Part shown: in pieces, positions 35,701 through 45,801 of the stretch
Numbering within the stretch: position 1 is the stretch's first letter
Layout of the letters: every line of letters starts with the position of its first letter
From: Oscheius sp. JU75
Taxonomy: Eukaryota; Nematoda; Chromadorea; Rhabditida; Rhabditidae
Direction: 5' to 3'
DNA: 64,000 nt
Assembly: GCA_037178855.1 (NCBI GenBank)
Contig: JASJZC010000006.1
Location: 5,022,001 to 5,086,000, forward strand
Notes under the pieces: generated by a model
Told to the model about the DNA's origin: nothing
What the model saw: the letters and a program-made list of their open reading frames with translations, nothing else
The model's database searches: none
Position numbers and translations under genes: made by a program

Positions 35701-38700
35701 ACGGGTTGATAAACGGTTATACAGGAGGGTTAACTTCCCTGGTCCAATTTCCGTGGTAAGTATACAAGGAGTAAGTCAATCGGATGGAATACCAGCCAGA
35801 GCCCTAGTCCACAATTTTCCCTGAAGTTCAGAAAAAGCAATCTGTGGACATACTTCTTCAGCCCTGTCTCTGTCTACAAGCACTATCCTTGTTTTGCCAT
35901 TCGAGCACACCTATCCTCATGAGGTCAGGTTCCTTGCGCAAGCGGCTATCACCGAACCTCTTGTTGACTCCCGGAGACCTGTTAAGAAAGCGGCATGCCT
36001 TTGCCGAGGACACCTGTAAAGCGTTCTAATCCCCTGTCGGGTGAGAAGTATCCATTTCCCAGCCCTCAAAATCATCCAGAGAGAGGGAGACAGTAAACAC
36101 AAGGGAGGTTTAACCAGTCTGACAACAAAAGGGGTCATCGGCGTCATAAACACGTTGTCCCTAGGATTGATTACAGTAATTTCTCGCTCGACAATTACAT
36201 TAATCCCGGTGTTGAATAGATTCAGGGACAGGCAATAAATTGAGAAGACATTAGGACCAGACTGTAACTTCCTAGCCGGAGATGAAGCCTCTCGAGAATT
36301 TGCCTAATTGGTGATGTATAGGTGTCCTGTTGAATAGAGCCGCCAGGCGGGGAGTCTGATTCAGTATGGGAGAGACTCTCTCCCGCACCAGAAGGGGACA
36401 TACCTCTAAGGCACTGAATGTGGGACCAAAGGAACTGTTTTTCTATTAGTCTGCTCTATTTCCTATCATCTTCCTCCCAACAGTCTTAATCTGTCAGCCC
36501 AAACAGTATCATGGTGTTGGCACAACTCCTAAAGCGCTAAACTCTCGCTAATTCCTCCGAGGCTTGACCTCGGATCGTGCCCATACATATACAAACAAGA
36601 CCTGGCAAGAAGAGCCGCCATTGCACGGCTGTATCCAGCGGGCAAATAGGTACAGCATCGGCTTCTTTGGCCGCATGGATTAAGCTGCCATAACTGTGAC
36701 ACTTAGCGCACCAAAATCGGTACCAGCCGAGACTGTTCTCTCCCAATTGGGGTCCGGAAGGTGTTGACGACCTCGGTATTAGTCTCTTATCAAGGGATTA
36801 GCGACAGTAGAGCTACCGTGATAAAGGGAGGAGTAGGGAGAAAGACGTGTCCTGGACAAAGGTCGGTTCTTATATAAAAAGATTTGTAGTTGGGTAGGTT
36901 GTAGTCAGACGTCAAGCTTGACTCATGGAGTACAAATGGAAAAAAATGTCTGAATACAAGAGCAGTCTAGGTACCGAAAATGCACAGGAACAGTCTAATA
37001 TAAAGCAAGCTTTAAAAAAGATACATGCTTCTAGAACGAATTTTTCGGCACTTCATGAGATCCGATGAACATTAACAGTCACGAGTGTATTTTAAACTCT
37101 GACACATTCCGTTAGCTCCCTGGTCGAAAACACTTTGAAACACAGTCCAATTTCTAAATATATCTACTTTAGAGGTAGGGAAATATGAATTCCAAAACGA
37201 TTGGAAGCAAAACTTTGCAAACGGGATACAAGATTAAGCCAAATACTTCTTGGGAATCAGTCACATTCTCTCCAGAAACTTCTCAAGCAAAACTTTTCCA
37301 ATTTTCTTCACTGCTATACTCCCGACCCTCATACACTTTGTCTTTATTTGTGTAGCCATTCAGTCTATGCTGCAAGGCTGGCTCGTAAAAGGCGGCTCCT
37401 AGCAAAGCTGTTGCGTCACCCCCAAGTAGTTATTGTCTTGATAAACTGACCCACCATAGGGGAGCAGCCACTGACTCACTGAGGTCCATTCTCCTCTTTT
37501 GCTTGGCTAGGAAACATTGGTCGTGTGGCTGTATTGATCAGTTAATCACCTAGTTCTTAGGGATTGTTGGGGGGCGATAAGAAATGGAGAGGAGAATTTC
37601 GAGAAACGAGATCAAATGGGACGACATTTTAAACGAGTGGGGGCAAATTGAGTCATCTCCTAGAAGCTAAAACAGGAGAGCTATAAACAGACTGCTGAAA
37701 TGAACCGAACTCACGTGATCTGCAAAAGATTCGCTGCTGGTCGAGGAGCTTAAAAACACAAAAAAGTAGTTCTTATAGTTTGGCTGCAAAAGGAGTAATT
37801 GGACGCTTGCAGAACATCAACCCCTGTGAACGGTAACAAAAATGTCAACTTTTGAATCCCAGTGATGACTGTCTTGGTTCCGTTGTGTTGGTGTGACAAA
37901 CTGACAAAACATCCTGACAGAGCCAAATTGATCACATCCAGCAAACTACAGAGTCCTCCAACTTATTAGTAATCTTTCTTCCATCAGTTTTTCAATTTTT
38001 TGACTCTTCCAAAATCCTCCTAGTTTAGGACAAACATGTCACGGTAGTTTATGTAGAGACTCAGACGTGGCAGTGCTTAGGCTGATCTATTTTGAGCTAC
38101 AGTATTTTTTGGAACGTGTCTGTTTTTGACGTCAAACTGGGCTTGCCCTCACATCACTTTTGTCAGCGTGACTAAGACTGTTTAGAATCTTTTTCTGTTA
38201 CCGTAAAACCTCTATTAGAAGAGCATGCGCTTATATTTTTCAATCACCCCGTTTGAGTGCGCTTATAATAGAGGGTGCGCTACAATTTTTCGATGTCATG
38301 TTTTATAACAAAGTCAAGGCAACAAACAAATGAAAACAAAAAAAACACTCTTTAAAGTCTACGGGAGAGTCGCTTTCTTCTTCATTTTCTTCAAGTGTCA
38401 AATCACTCAGCTCTTCGAAAAAACCGCTTCAATTTCGATACTGTTCCAAGTGCGCGTAAGTTGAGGGTGGGCTTCTAATTTTCAATCAGATTGACTCTCT
38501 TCTAACTCAACTTATCAACAGAGGAACATAACCATACCACACTACGTACGTTATCGTTCAGGTGACAGTAGACTTTAAGCTCGTACCAGAAGCTCAGTCT
38601 ACAGTACACTTTGTCACTACCATAGTTCACTTTTTTGGATTTATCAGCAGCCGTATCAGATATCCCTGGCTGTAAACGAGGCGGTGTGTCAAGTGATATG

Positions 38701-38891
38701 TGAAGAAAACGTGGAAAAAGACAAGAGAGAATAGACTAGATGGCAGGAGGTTTAATCTGGGCAGGTGCGGACCTTATCTAAAGAAAACATTTTGCTAAGC
38801 AGGAGGGGCAGCAGCCCCGTTATCGCCCATTTGACGAGAAGACATACTACCGGGAGCGACTTGTAGGACTCAGAGAGACACTAAATTAATT
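29756..38891. other. 9.1-kb region with no convincing gene
   Basis: I found no multi-exon model, tRNA or transposon ORF here. Many short frames exist in both directions (for example 31492-31890 minus and 36537-36746 minus) but none has a recognised domain or consistent splice partners. An 18-bp sequence TTCAAGCTCTAGTGCAGT occurs at 32481-32498 and again at 35179-35196. A probable small transposon remnant lies near 38195-38530. Placement directly upstream of the minus-strand Odd-skipped gene makes a long regulatory region plausible. Confidence 0.4.
38195..38530. repeat. Probable MITE-type remnant
   Basis: The left part reads GTAAAACCTCTATTAGAAGA, then GCGCTTATATTTTTCAATCA, with an inverted echo TTATAATAGAGGGTGCGC at about 38262-38279. 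More relatives of the same phrases (GTGCGCGTAAGTTGAGGGTG, CTCTTCTAACTC) continue to about 38530. The phrase resembles the ends of short mariner/Tigger-like elements common in invertebrates. No coding capacity is seen. I cannot define exact ends. Confidence 0.35.
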
Positions 38892-39164
38892 TTATTTCGG
38901 AATTAACATCAGTTTGTCAAGTTCGAAGTCGCTCGCATACCGTCCTTCCCAATTCCCTGGCTGTCTCCTACCTCTTTTCTCAATCTGTACTGCTCGAGCC
39001 AGACGACCTGGCGGCGTCTGAAAATAAAAGCGTATGTAAAAGATCACAGGACTTACTTGGACAGCATAGAAGTCAACTCCGGTACTCTCCCGTATTGTGT
39101 CGGCACTTAGGTGGTGACAAAAGAATGCAAGAAAGAAGAAGAAGAGGCAGGCAAGACGGTTCAT
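38892..39164 (-). CDS. Small secreted protein with dibasic sites, possible propeptide
   Basis: Two exons (39164-39057 and 39017-38892) join in phase to 77 aa. The N-terminus MNRLACLFFFFLAFFCHHLSA is a strong signal peptide. The mature part is short and polar, with VQIEKRGRRQPGNWEGRYAS near the middle. The KRGRR cluster is a candidate proprotein-convertase site, which would release a C-terminal peptide of about 25-29 residues. A TGATAA-containing stretch (CTTGATAAAAGGG) lies about 150 bases upstream. It sits beside the His-rich precursor genes on the same strand, but sequence similarity to them is not convincing. Function unknown. Confidence 0.6.
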   Translation of the reverse strand: MNRLACLFFFFLAFFCHHLSADTIRESTGVDFYAVQVSPVIFYIRFYFQTPPGRLARAVQIEKRGRRQPGNWEGRYASDFELDKLMLIPK

Positions 39165-39588
39165 GGCGCGTTGGTCTCGGATTCTGGTCAGGGAAACCTT
39201 TATACACACTCTTAGATTGCAATCAGGTCAGTTAGGTCTTTTTCCTGGAACATGAGGCTGTTTTGCCGCCTGGCGTGTCAGCAGACAGACGAGAAAGGCA
39301 ACTTCCTGATTGACAGCTTGATAAAAGGGTAATCATCGAAAATTCGAATCTAGTTTAACCAAGAAAAGGACATTTTTAATGGACGACAGCCGTTCTTAGA
39401 GTTTTCTCCTGTATTCGAGAGAAGAGCGGGGAAAGAATCATAGAAGCAGTATCGAGCGGTTTTCTAGTCTAGTCGCTTAGTCGGTCAACGCAAGCCGGCG
39501 CTCTATCCAGTAGAGAACAGAAGAAAAGATCAGTTTATTACATTTGTTACCAAGAGTTTGTCTTCTTCTCTTACCTTCCAGTAAGGCG
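39165..39588. other. Intergenic, no gene seen
   Basis: Between the small secreted gene and the repeat precursor gene, both on the minus strand. Contains a TTGATAAAAGGG (GATA-type) sequence near 39317. No frame is supported. Confidence 0.35.
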
Positions 39589-40689
39589 TTACTGATGGAT
39601 ACCTCCCTCCACATGGTGCATGTCATGGTGGTCGTGGTGCATATTGTGGTGCATGTCATGTCTCTTCTGGCGGATTCCTCCCTCCAGGGTCTTAACTCCA
39701 GCTTCCACATGGTGCATGTCGTGGTGGTCATGGTGCATTTCATGATGTCTCTTTTGACGGATACCTCCCTCAGCCGTCTTTACTCCAGCGTCAACGTGGT
39801 GCATATCATGGTGGTCGTGATGCATATCGTGTCTCTTCTGACGGATACCACCCTCAGCCGTCTTTACTCCAGCGTCAACGTGATGCATATCATGGTGGTC
39901 GTGATGCATGTCCGAGTGCCTGGCTTGTCTTCCAGAGTTCTCGACCTGCTTGGTTTCGGCGTGATGCATGTCGTGGTGCATGTCATGTCTCTTCTGGCGA
40001 ATTCCTCCCTCCAAAGTCTTGGTTCCAGCTTCCACATGGTGCATGTCATGGTAGTCGTGATGCATGTCCGAGTGTCTGGCTTGTCTTCCAGAGCTCTCGA
40101 CCTGCTTGGTTTCAGCGTGATGCATGTCGTGGTGCATGTCATGTCTCTTCTGGCGGATCTCTCCCTCCAAAGTCTTGACTCCAGCCTCCACGTGGTGCAT
40201 GTCAGAGTGACGAGCTTGTCTTCCAGAGTTTTCAGCCTGCTTGGTCTCAAAGCCAAGTCCTCGCTTCTGGCGGATTCCTCCCTCCAGGTTCTTAACTCCA
40301 GCTTCCACATGGTGCATGTCGTGGTGGTCATGGTGCATTTCATGATGTCTCTTTTGACGGATACCTCCCTCAACAGTCTTGACACCAGATTCTACGTGGT
40401 GCATATCATGGTGGTCGTGATGCATATCGTGTCTCTTCTGACGGATACCACCCTCAGCCGTCTTTACTCCAGCGTCAACGTGGTGCATATCATGGTGGTC
40501 GTGATGCATATCATGTCTCTTCTGACGAATTCCTCCCTCCAAAGTCTTGACTCCAGCATCAGCATGGTGCATGTCAGAATGTCTAGCGTGGCGTCCTGAC
40601 TCCTCCAGATTCTTAGTCTCGAAATGAGATTCATGTGAGAGGGCCGTAGCGGCCGTAGCTAGAAAGGCGACGAATAGCAGAGAACGCAT
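39589..40689 (-). CDS. Secreted His-rich tandem-repeat precursor 1 (RQxR-bounded)
   Basis: A single exon encodes 366 aa. A signal peptide (MRSLLFVAFLATAATALS) is followed by 14 modules, 13 of which end in RHAR, RQAR or RQKR. These are R-x-x-R or R-x-K-R furin-type sites. The main module starts HDMHHDHHDMHH and continues VDAGVKTAEGGI-RQKR; a second kind reads AETKQVENSG-RQAR. Cleavage would release peptides of 13-25 residues, nearly all beginning with His. The last module ends GGIHQ just where the next site would be. There are no cysteines. His/Met/Asp clusters suggest binding of copper, zinc or nickel, or a structural/antimicrobial role; this is inference. Because the DNA is repetitive, a 351-codon open frame exists on the opposite strand, which I treat as a shadow. 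Related genes are at 41322-41752 and 45802-46846. I do not know a named family. Confidence 0.85.
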   Translation of the reverse strand: MRSLLFVAFLATAATALSHESHFETKNLEESGRHARHSDMHHADAGVKTLEGGIRQKRHDMHHDHHDMHHVDAGVKTAEGGIRQKRHDMHHDHHDMHHVESGVKTVEGGIRQKRHHEMHHDHHDMHHVEAGVKNLEGGIRQKRGLGFETKQAENSGRQARHSDMHHVEAGVKTLEGEIRQKRHDMHHDMHHAETKQVESSGRQARHSDMHHDYHDMHHVEAGTKTLEGGIRQKRHDMHHDMHHAETKQVENSGRQARHSDMHHDHHDMHHVDAGVKTAEGGIRQKRHDMHHDHHDMHHVDAGVKTAEGGIRQKRHHEMHHDHHDMHHVEAGVKTLEGGIRQKRHDMHHNMHHDHHDMHHVEGGIHQ

Positions 40690-40720
40690 CTTGCTGGTTG
40701 CTGTAGAGAGACTCTTCTTG

Positions 40721-40730
40721 GTTTATATAG
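40721..40730 (-). promoter_or_regulatory. TATA box of precursor 1
   Basis: CTATATAAAC on the minus strand, 32-41 bases before the start codon. The paralogue at 45802-46846 has TATATAAGG at a matching place. The implied 5' leader is only about ten bases. Confidence 0.6.
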
Positions 40731-40752
40731 GGTTGGGTGAGAACTACTTCTT

Positions 40753-40773
40753 CAAAAACAAGCCTGTTTGTGA
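40753..40773 (-). promoter_or_regulatory. Shared upstream element, copy at precursor 1
   Basis: CAAAAACAAGCCTGTTTGTG on the plus strand, just upstream of the TATA box. A near-identical sequence CAAAATAAGCATGTTTGTGA lies at 46902-46921 upstream of precursor 2. The flanks around them are diverged, so the block looks selectively kept. Confidence 0.5.
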
Positions 40774-41321
40774 TACAGGTACTGTTATTGGAAAAGGAAC
40801 ACACAGCTGTGATTTCAAGGTCAAAAGAAACGTGAGTGGCCAGTGTTCCTACAGGGTAGGTAAATCCTAAAATTTTTATCTTTTGAGGTGTAAGGAAGGC
40901 CTAAGAATCAAGCTTAAGAAAGTTCCAGTTCACTCCTAGAAAATTGAAGTTATCCGTCGAAAAGGGGGGATTTACAGAGGTACTCATTCCATTTTGCTTC
41001 ATACATCGACTCTTTGATCCGTAATGCAACTTCTTGAAACTGTTAGTATATTGGTTTCTGGCTGTTATCCTTCCGAGGACATCTCACTTTCGCTGTAAAA
41101 GGTCAAATCGGGAAGTTTGCGAACCAGTGATCAGTTTAGAGACAATAACAAAACGACTTTTTCCTCTATCTTGATCAGTTAGTTCTGTTTTCATTGGCAT
41201 TGGTTATATTTTGAGGGGACACGTTACTTCCTTTCGAAGAAAAATCTTGGATTCCAAAGACCAAAATTTTCTTGTTTTTCAAGTTTAAAAGACAACTGGA
41301 AGAGGTGATGGGTAGCCACAA
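40774..41321. other. Intergenic between divergent precursor genes
   Basis: About 550 bases between precursor 1 (minus) and precursor 3 (plus). No gene. A TTTAAAAG sequence about 38 bases before the plus-strand ATG may serve as its TATA box. Confidence 0.35.
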
Positions 41322-41752
41322 ATGATTCGGATTCTTCTCTTCTTCGTCCTTTTTGTGAGCGCTGCTGCAGCGCTTTCAGTGAAAACTAAGGAACTTCATC
41401 AGTTCCAACATCCGCCCCGACATGCCCGTCATTCTGGCCCGCTCTACGACCGCCACAAAATAGACCTTGGGGGAGGAGAGTCTCGAAGAAAGACGCCCCA
41501 GTCTCACATCCAAAAACGCCATATTGGAGTCGAAATCAAAAATGTTGAAGAAGGAAGCCGGCAGACTCGTGGCATTAACCTTGAACTCCCCCTTGTGAGT
41601 GGCAAATAATGTTTTTGCAATTACAGGACGCCTGGTCCGACTTTCTGTCATCAGGGATTCGTAGACATTCCAGGCGTCTTGCTGCTCTCATCTTCTGGTA
41701 CAACAAAAATAAACAAATCTTTTCTCCCTTTGATCGTAAACAATTTATTTAA
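41322..41752 (+). CDS. Secreted precursor 3, diverged relative of the RQxR family
   Basis: Two exons (41322-41594 and 41627-41752) encode 132 aa. A signal peptide (MIRILLFFVLFVSAAAALS) leads into PPRHARHSGPLYDRHK, which echoes the GRHARHSDMHH start of precursor 1. Further sites are IQKRHIG and the segment IKNVEEGSRQTRGINLELPL. The last four residues before the splice (LPLV region) and the GTGAGT donor match the exon ends of precursor 2 (RQLPL and HQLPL), showing common ancestry. The His/Met-rich repeats are absent. The C-terminus SGIRRHSRRLAALIFWYN is basic and aromatic. The stop codon overlaps the 3' end of the F-box gene on the other strand by eight bases. Function unknown. Confidence 0.65.
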
Positions 41753-42890
41753 AGGATTTCCGAGCGTGATTAGCAACAGACAGTTCAATATCTTCGTTGT
41801 TGATCTCTAGAAGAGGAATAAATCTTGTCTCCAACTCTTCTACAGAACGCACATGAACACAATAGAATCGGCCGCCGTCGTTGTCTGCTTCCATTGCGCC
41901 TGCGACTACAAACCTCCCGCCCGGAGCTTTGTAGAGATAAAAGTGAAGACGGCCAGGAACCCTATAGAGACGGTCTCGGAATTCGAAGTAGCGATAATTG
42001 AACTGTGCGTCGTCGGTCAGCATATTGAGATGGTCGACTCCACGGTTTACTTTGATCTCGAGCTCCTGATCATGACCACGATTAGCGACGGCCTGAAGTT
42101 ATTCATTTGCGTGTAAAGTATCAATGGCTCCCAATCTCTCCATAGCTCTGCCTCTTTGGTTCCGTACTTACCTTCACAAACTTTTCCAAGTGAAGAAAGG
42201 TGAGTGGCTTGAAGCATTCACCAATAAGTTTTGAGCTCTTCCCAACTAAAGTATCACACATGATATCAATTTGTTCCACCGTATGCTCGTCATCCATAAG
42301 AAATGTTATCGTTTCCTAAAGATTGGAATAGAAAAGGAAAAAGAAAAGAATGATTACCAGTCCAGGTCGAACATATGTGCAGGCATCAAAATCGTGTGTC
42401 CAAAACTGACATCGTTTCGGCTTCAAATATTCGAAGACCTCAGTTATGGCTATACTGTGAAGTAGCGTTAGTTTGTCAACATAAATATTGGCCGTTTTGA
42501 AAGGTTGGAGCAATTTTAACAATTTGTTCTGGAAAAAGACATGAAAAGAAACACCGCATTCAACCAACACTAGTGTAGTATCTGATCTCCACATTGGACA
42601 GCTTGAAGTGACGGTATGCGCTAATTTGACTAGGAGTAAGACTGCTCAGATCTACGCACTTTTCTAGATTCTTGACGAAGGTGTGTCGCTTAATCTCAAT
42701 CAGACTTTTAGCCCATTTGCAGGACCTAATGGATCTGACAAAGGCTTGAGTGTTCAGCTAAAAAGGAAAAGCTTTATGTATGGAGATAATGGGAAAGAAT
42801 GATAATTCCATGGGAGACTATACTCACCTTTTTGGCGATTTCCAAAGATATTGCGATAGGAAGGTCTTGTAGATGAATGACAGTGTCCAT
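41745..42890 (-). CDS. F-box protein with nematode-type associated domain
   Basis: Five exons (42890-42828, 42757-42569, 42528-42358, 42315-42172, 42092-41745) join in phase to 304 aa. The N-terminus resembles an F-box: LQDLPIAISLEIAKKLNTQA followed by FVRSIRSCKWAKSLIE. The remainder has the layout of the F-box-associated FTH/DUF38 domains amplified in nematodes: LLKLLQPFKTANIYVDKLTL, EVFEYLKPKRCQFW, EQIDIMCDTLVG, and a closing sheet region FHFYLYKAPGGRFVVAG-like (here LHFYLYKAPGGRF) and RSVEELETRFIPLL. Such proteins are substrate adaptors of SCF ubiquitin ligases; substrates are unknown. Two decayed copies lie upstream. Its 3' end overlaps precursor 3 by eight bases, tail to tail. The exon model is firm; the F-box assignment is moderate. 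Confidence 0.7.
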
Positions 42891-43003
42891 TTTTGGAGCT
42901 TGATTAAGAAGAGTCGATGCTTCTCAATAAGACCACTGAGAAGATAAGAAAAGCAGAGTAGGCAATCAATAGGGAAAGCAAACAATAATGAGAAATTGAA
43001 TCG

Positions 43004-43600
43004 ATTTCCAAAGATATTGCGATAGGAAGGCTCTTGGAAGATGACGTAATAATCCTTCGAGGCTTTGGAACCTAGCGTGTTCGAGCCTTGAACCCCAATA
43101 AGAAAATGTTTATTTGAAAACAGTTCAAGCAAAATCAACAACATCATGCAATAAGTCCTGTAATTCAATTTTGACCAACGGCATGAACTTGGTCTCGAAA
43201 TCTTCTACAGAACGAATACTGAGGGATCCGTATATGCTGAAGTGCTCTTCCTCAACAGCTCCGGCTGTTATAACTGTTCCGTCCGGGGATGTGTAGACGT
43301 AAAAGTGAAAAAAATACCCATTTTCAAACAGTTGATAGCAAATTCCTGTTTTCAGTCCCCATTTTCGAATGAGTGAGTTCACAAAAATGCGATATGTAGA
43401 CCTGCTGGTCGTGGTCAGCAGTGAGATTAATATCCAGTCCATCTATGACTCTCTCATCTCCACATGGGAAACTCGAGTAACGTCCAGGGTTGGCTCGTCG
43501 ACTTTCGACTTTTTTTTCGAGAATAACACGCAAATATCTTTAATTGTTTCATTCGAACGGAACGGTACATTAAAGTTGGTTTCCTCCTGATTGTTCTCGT
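43004..43600 (-). pseudogene. Decayed F-box gene copy
   Basis: The minus strand at 43125-43440 encodes FHFYVYTSPDGTVITAGAVE and SIRSVEDFETKFMPLVKIEL, close to the last exon of the intact F-box gene (LHFYLYKAPGGRF and VRSVEELETRFIPLLEI). Upstream parts (ADHDQQVYISHF, compare GHDQELEIKV) lie in other frames. A copy of the first-exon DNA (GATTTCCAAAGATATTGCGA) appears at about 43005. No complete reading frame can be made. Confidence 0.5.
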
Positions 43601-44865
43601 GACAATACAATAATCGTTACCAGTACAGACAATAGAGAACTGATCCTACAGAGATCAACATGTTTAATTTGCTCGAATGAAACTCTTGGCTTGAAGTATT
43701 CGAAAAGTACGGGTATAGCGTGGTCTAGAACGTATCGATGCGCAAAAACATTGCCATCTTTTTAGGCCGAGAGATAATTCGACGTGTCTACAGCCTGAAA
43801 ATGAAACTCGAAAGCGAGATGAACTGTCTATGCTTCTCAATAAGACTCTGTGTCCATTTTCATGTTAGACTGGGTATTACGAAGGCCGAAGTATCGAATG
43901 AATAGTTCTTGGTTAGACGGAGAACCTTCTTAACTATCTATAGAGCAGAAGAGGCTTGAAGGTCCGGTGTCAGTAACCTACCGTATTCTTCTTGTCTATA
44001 ACCATTCTTCGTGTGCGGAAGAAAGCCAAGAATGCTCGAAAAAGGTCACTAGGTAGACGGGTCATGTCCAATTTTCAGGATTTTGACCTGTCGAGGTAGA
44101 TCAAGTTGGCAGAATGTGACAGGTTTCGACCTATCATGACATGTCAAATTTCGAAGAAATGAGCAGCGTGACCCATCTAGACTGTCTATTATTAAGTTCT
44201 GGTATTCTTTCGGCAGATTTGATACAGCACTTTGAGCAATTCATGAGGCAATTCCAGACAGAGGATGTAGCTACCTGGAAATTTATGACAAGGGATAGAT
44301 GACCCACAGTAGAATACTGACACAGGCAGAAAGAGGCAAACAGACAGAGACAGGACATACCCTGTGTTTTGAAACCCTCAAACCTCTATTCTCCCATTTC
44401 CAGACACTCTCCTTGACTCGATTGCATTCCGAATCCCGCTCAGCCCTCAATTAGGAGACTGAGAATGTTCAGACCTGGGTTACTCGGGACTAGTCCAGGC
44501 TCTAGTCTCGGAACGAAAGAAAGGTGTGTGAGTCAGTGCAAAAGTGGTTTGGGTAGAGGCAAAGGACATAGAGAACTTAGCCTGGGTAGATGTGACAAGG
44601 AAGCAAAAATCGAGAGCAGCACACAAATGGACTCTAAACTGTCGCTTCCCACTTGTCTTTTCAGAATATATCTCTCGACAAAACTCGAGGCTTTAGATTG
44701 CGGAGAATTTGAGCGGATCGCTTTCCAGAGATTCGTCTTGCACATCTTAACTCACATTGACAATAACCAACAACAACGGGAATACGGGGTGTCCTCAATC
44801 AAAACTTTTTGTAGCGATAATAAATGGGAAATCACCCTCTTCGAACTGATTTCAAATGAAAGTTA

Positions 44866-45432
44866 TTGGGAAAGAGTTTATTGGAAACATTTCTGAGTAA
44901 GACTAACGATAGTTTGCAGGACATCTTCGTCATAAATTTTAAGCTGAGGAATGAAATTGAGCTTGACCTCTTGTGCAGAAGAGACACGTACTCAGTAGAA
45001 TCTTCGAACGCTTTTTACTTGTGTTGCGTCTGCTACCACAATAGGGTCTCCGGAAGCCGTGTAGAGGTACAAATGGAAGAGAACATGGCTCAACTTATGC
45101 TCCTCGATAGGGAAAGCAAACAATAACGAGTTTTTTTCCCCTTTTCAAAGCGTTGGTACATGGACTGAGTGTCATCGGTCTGCTTCCTGTAGATCATTCC
45201 ACGATTTGACTCTGAGTTTCAACTGCTGGTCAAGACCACGATGAGCGATGACCTGGAAACACTTTTCTCTATATCGCTGCTTATCTGTCCTCATGAACAT
45301 TTCCACAAACTCAAAAGTTAGCATAGCATAACATTCGGCAACCAGCTTCTCACTTTTTTCCCATGATCGTCTCACATAGAACATTGATTGTTTCAAGCGT
45401 AGCATCCAGTGCTTTAGAGAAGGCACTTTAGA
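44866..45432 (-). pseudogene. Decayed F-box gene copy, second
   Basis: Minus-strand pieces match the last two exons of the intact gene at 41745-42890: TLETINVLCETIMGKK then, after a frameshift, EKLVAECYAMLTFEFVEMF; next VIAHRGLDQQLKLRV, and after another shift FHLYLYTASGDPIVVADAT ending in RFY followed by a stop where the intact copy has YC. The stop and frameshifts mark it as a pseudogene. Confidence 0.55.
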
Positions 45433-45569
45433 GAAGGCATAAAAAAAATAACAAAATAAAAAGAGTTGGTCGTAACAACGTCCAGTTCGACTTTACCTGT
45501 TCAAGAGAAATTGTAAAGCTCATAGCATGCTTGAAGGTGCATCTTTTCGGCCGAGGTCGAAAATGAGAT

Positions 45570-45725
45570 TTTTTTTTGCGACCGAGACTTCTTCCCCGTT
45601 CAATTCCTCCGTTTTTCCTACACTTATCGTATTTTCAGGTTCTTCAAGATTGCAGCTCCAGCAGCGGCGGAATCACAAACGAACCCTGGTATTTCGGTCC
45701 GATCAGTCGCGATGAGGCAGATCAA
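45570..45725 (+). pseudogene. Inverted duplicate of the Nck SH2 intron-exon boundary
   Basis: About 155 bases match the reverse strand of 49041-49192, which covers the end of an Nck intron and the first part of its SH2 exon. Intron words (TTTTGCGACCGAGACT, CCTACACTTATCGTATTT) and exon words (ATCACAAACGAACCCTGGTA, GATCAGTCGCGATGAGGCAG) are shared, with about eight differences. Intron sequence is included, so this is DNA-level copying and not retroposition. The copy stops inside the exon and has no continuing frame. Confidence 0.85.
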
Positions 45726-45801
45726 GGGGATACTTGAAGTCACTTTATTACATGTTATAAAAAATTTATTACAGCTCTCTTACATGTAAATAAGAGTAGC
45801 T

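Noticed and set aside
36537-36746. Minus-strand frame with Trp/Cys/His pattern (GWYRFWCAKCHSYGSL)
   Set aside because: It looks zinc-ribbon-like at first, but it is only 69 codons, has no matching splice partners and no second Cys pair in proper spacing.
39544-40599. 351-codon open frame on the plus strand opposite precursor 1
   Set aside because: It exists because the repeat units have no stop in this frame when read backwards. The minus frame has the signal peptide, TATA box, cleavage sites and paralogues; the plus frame has none.
44465-44896. 143-codon plus-strand frame with protein-like second half
   Set aside because: It overlaps the decayed F-box copy on the other strand, begins in low-complexity sequence and has no recognised domain or splice structure.
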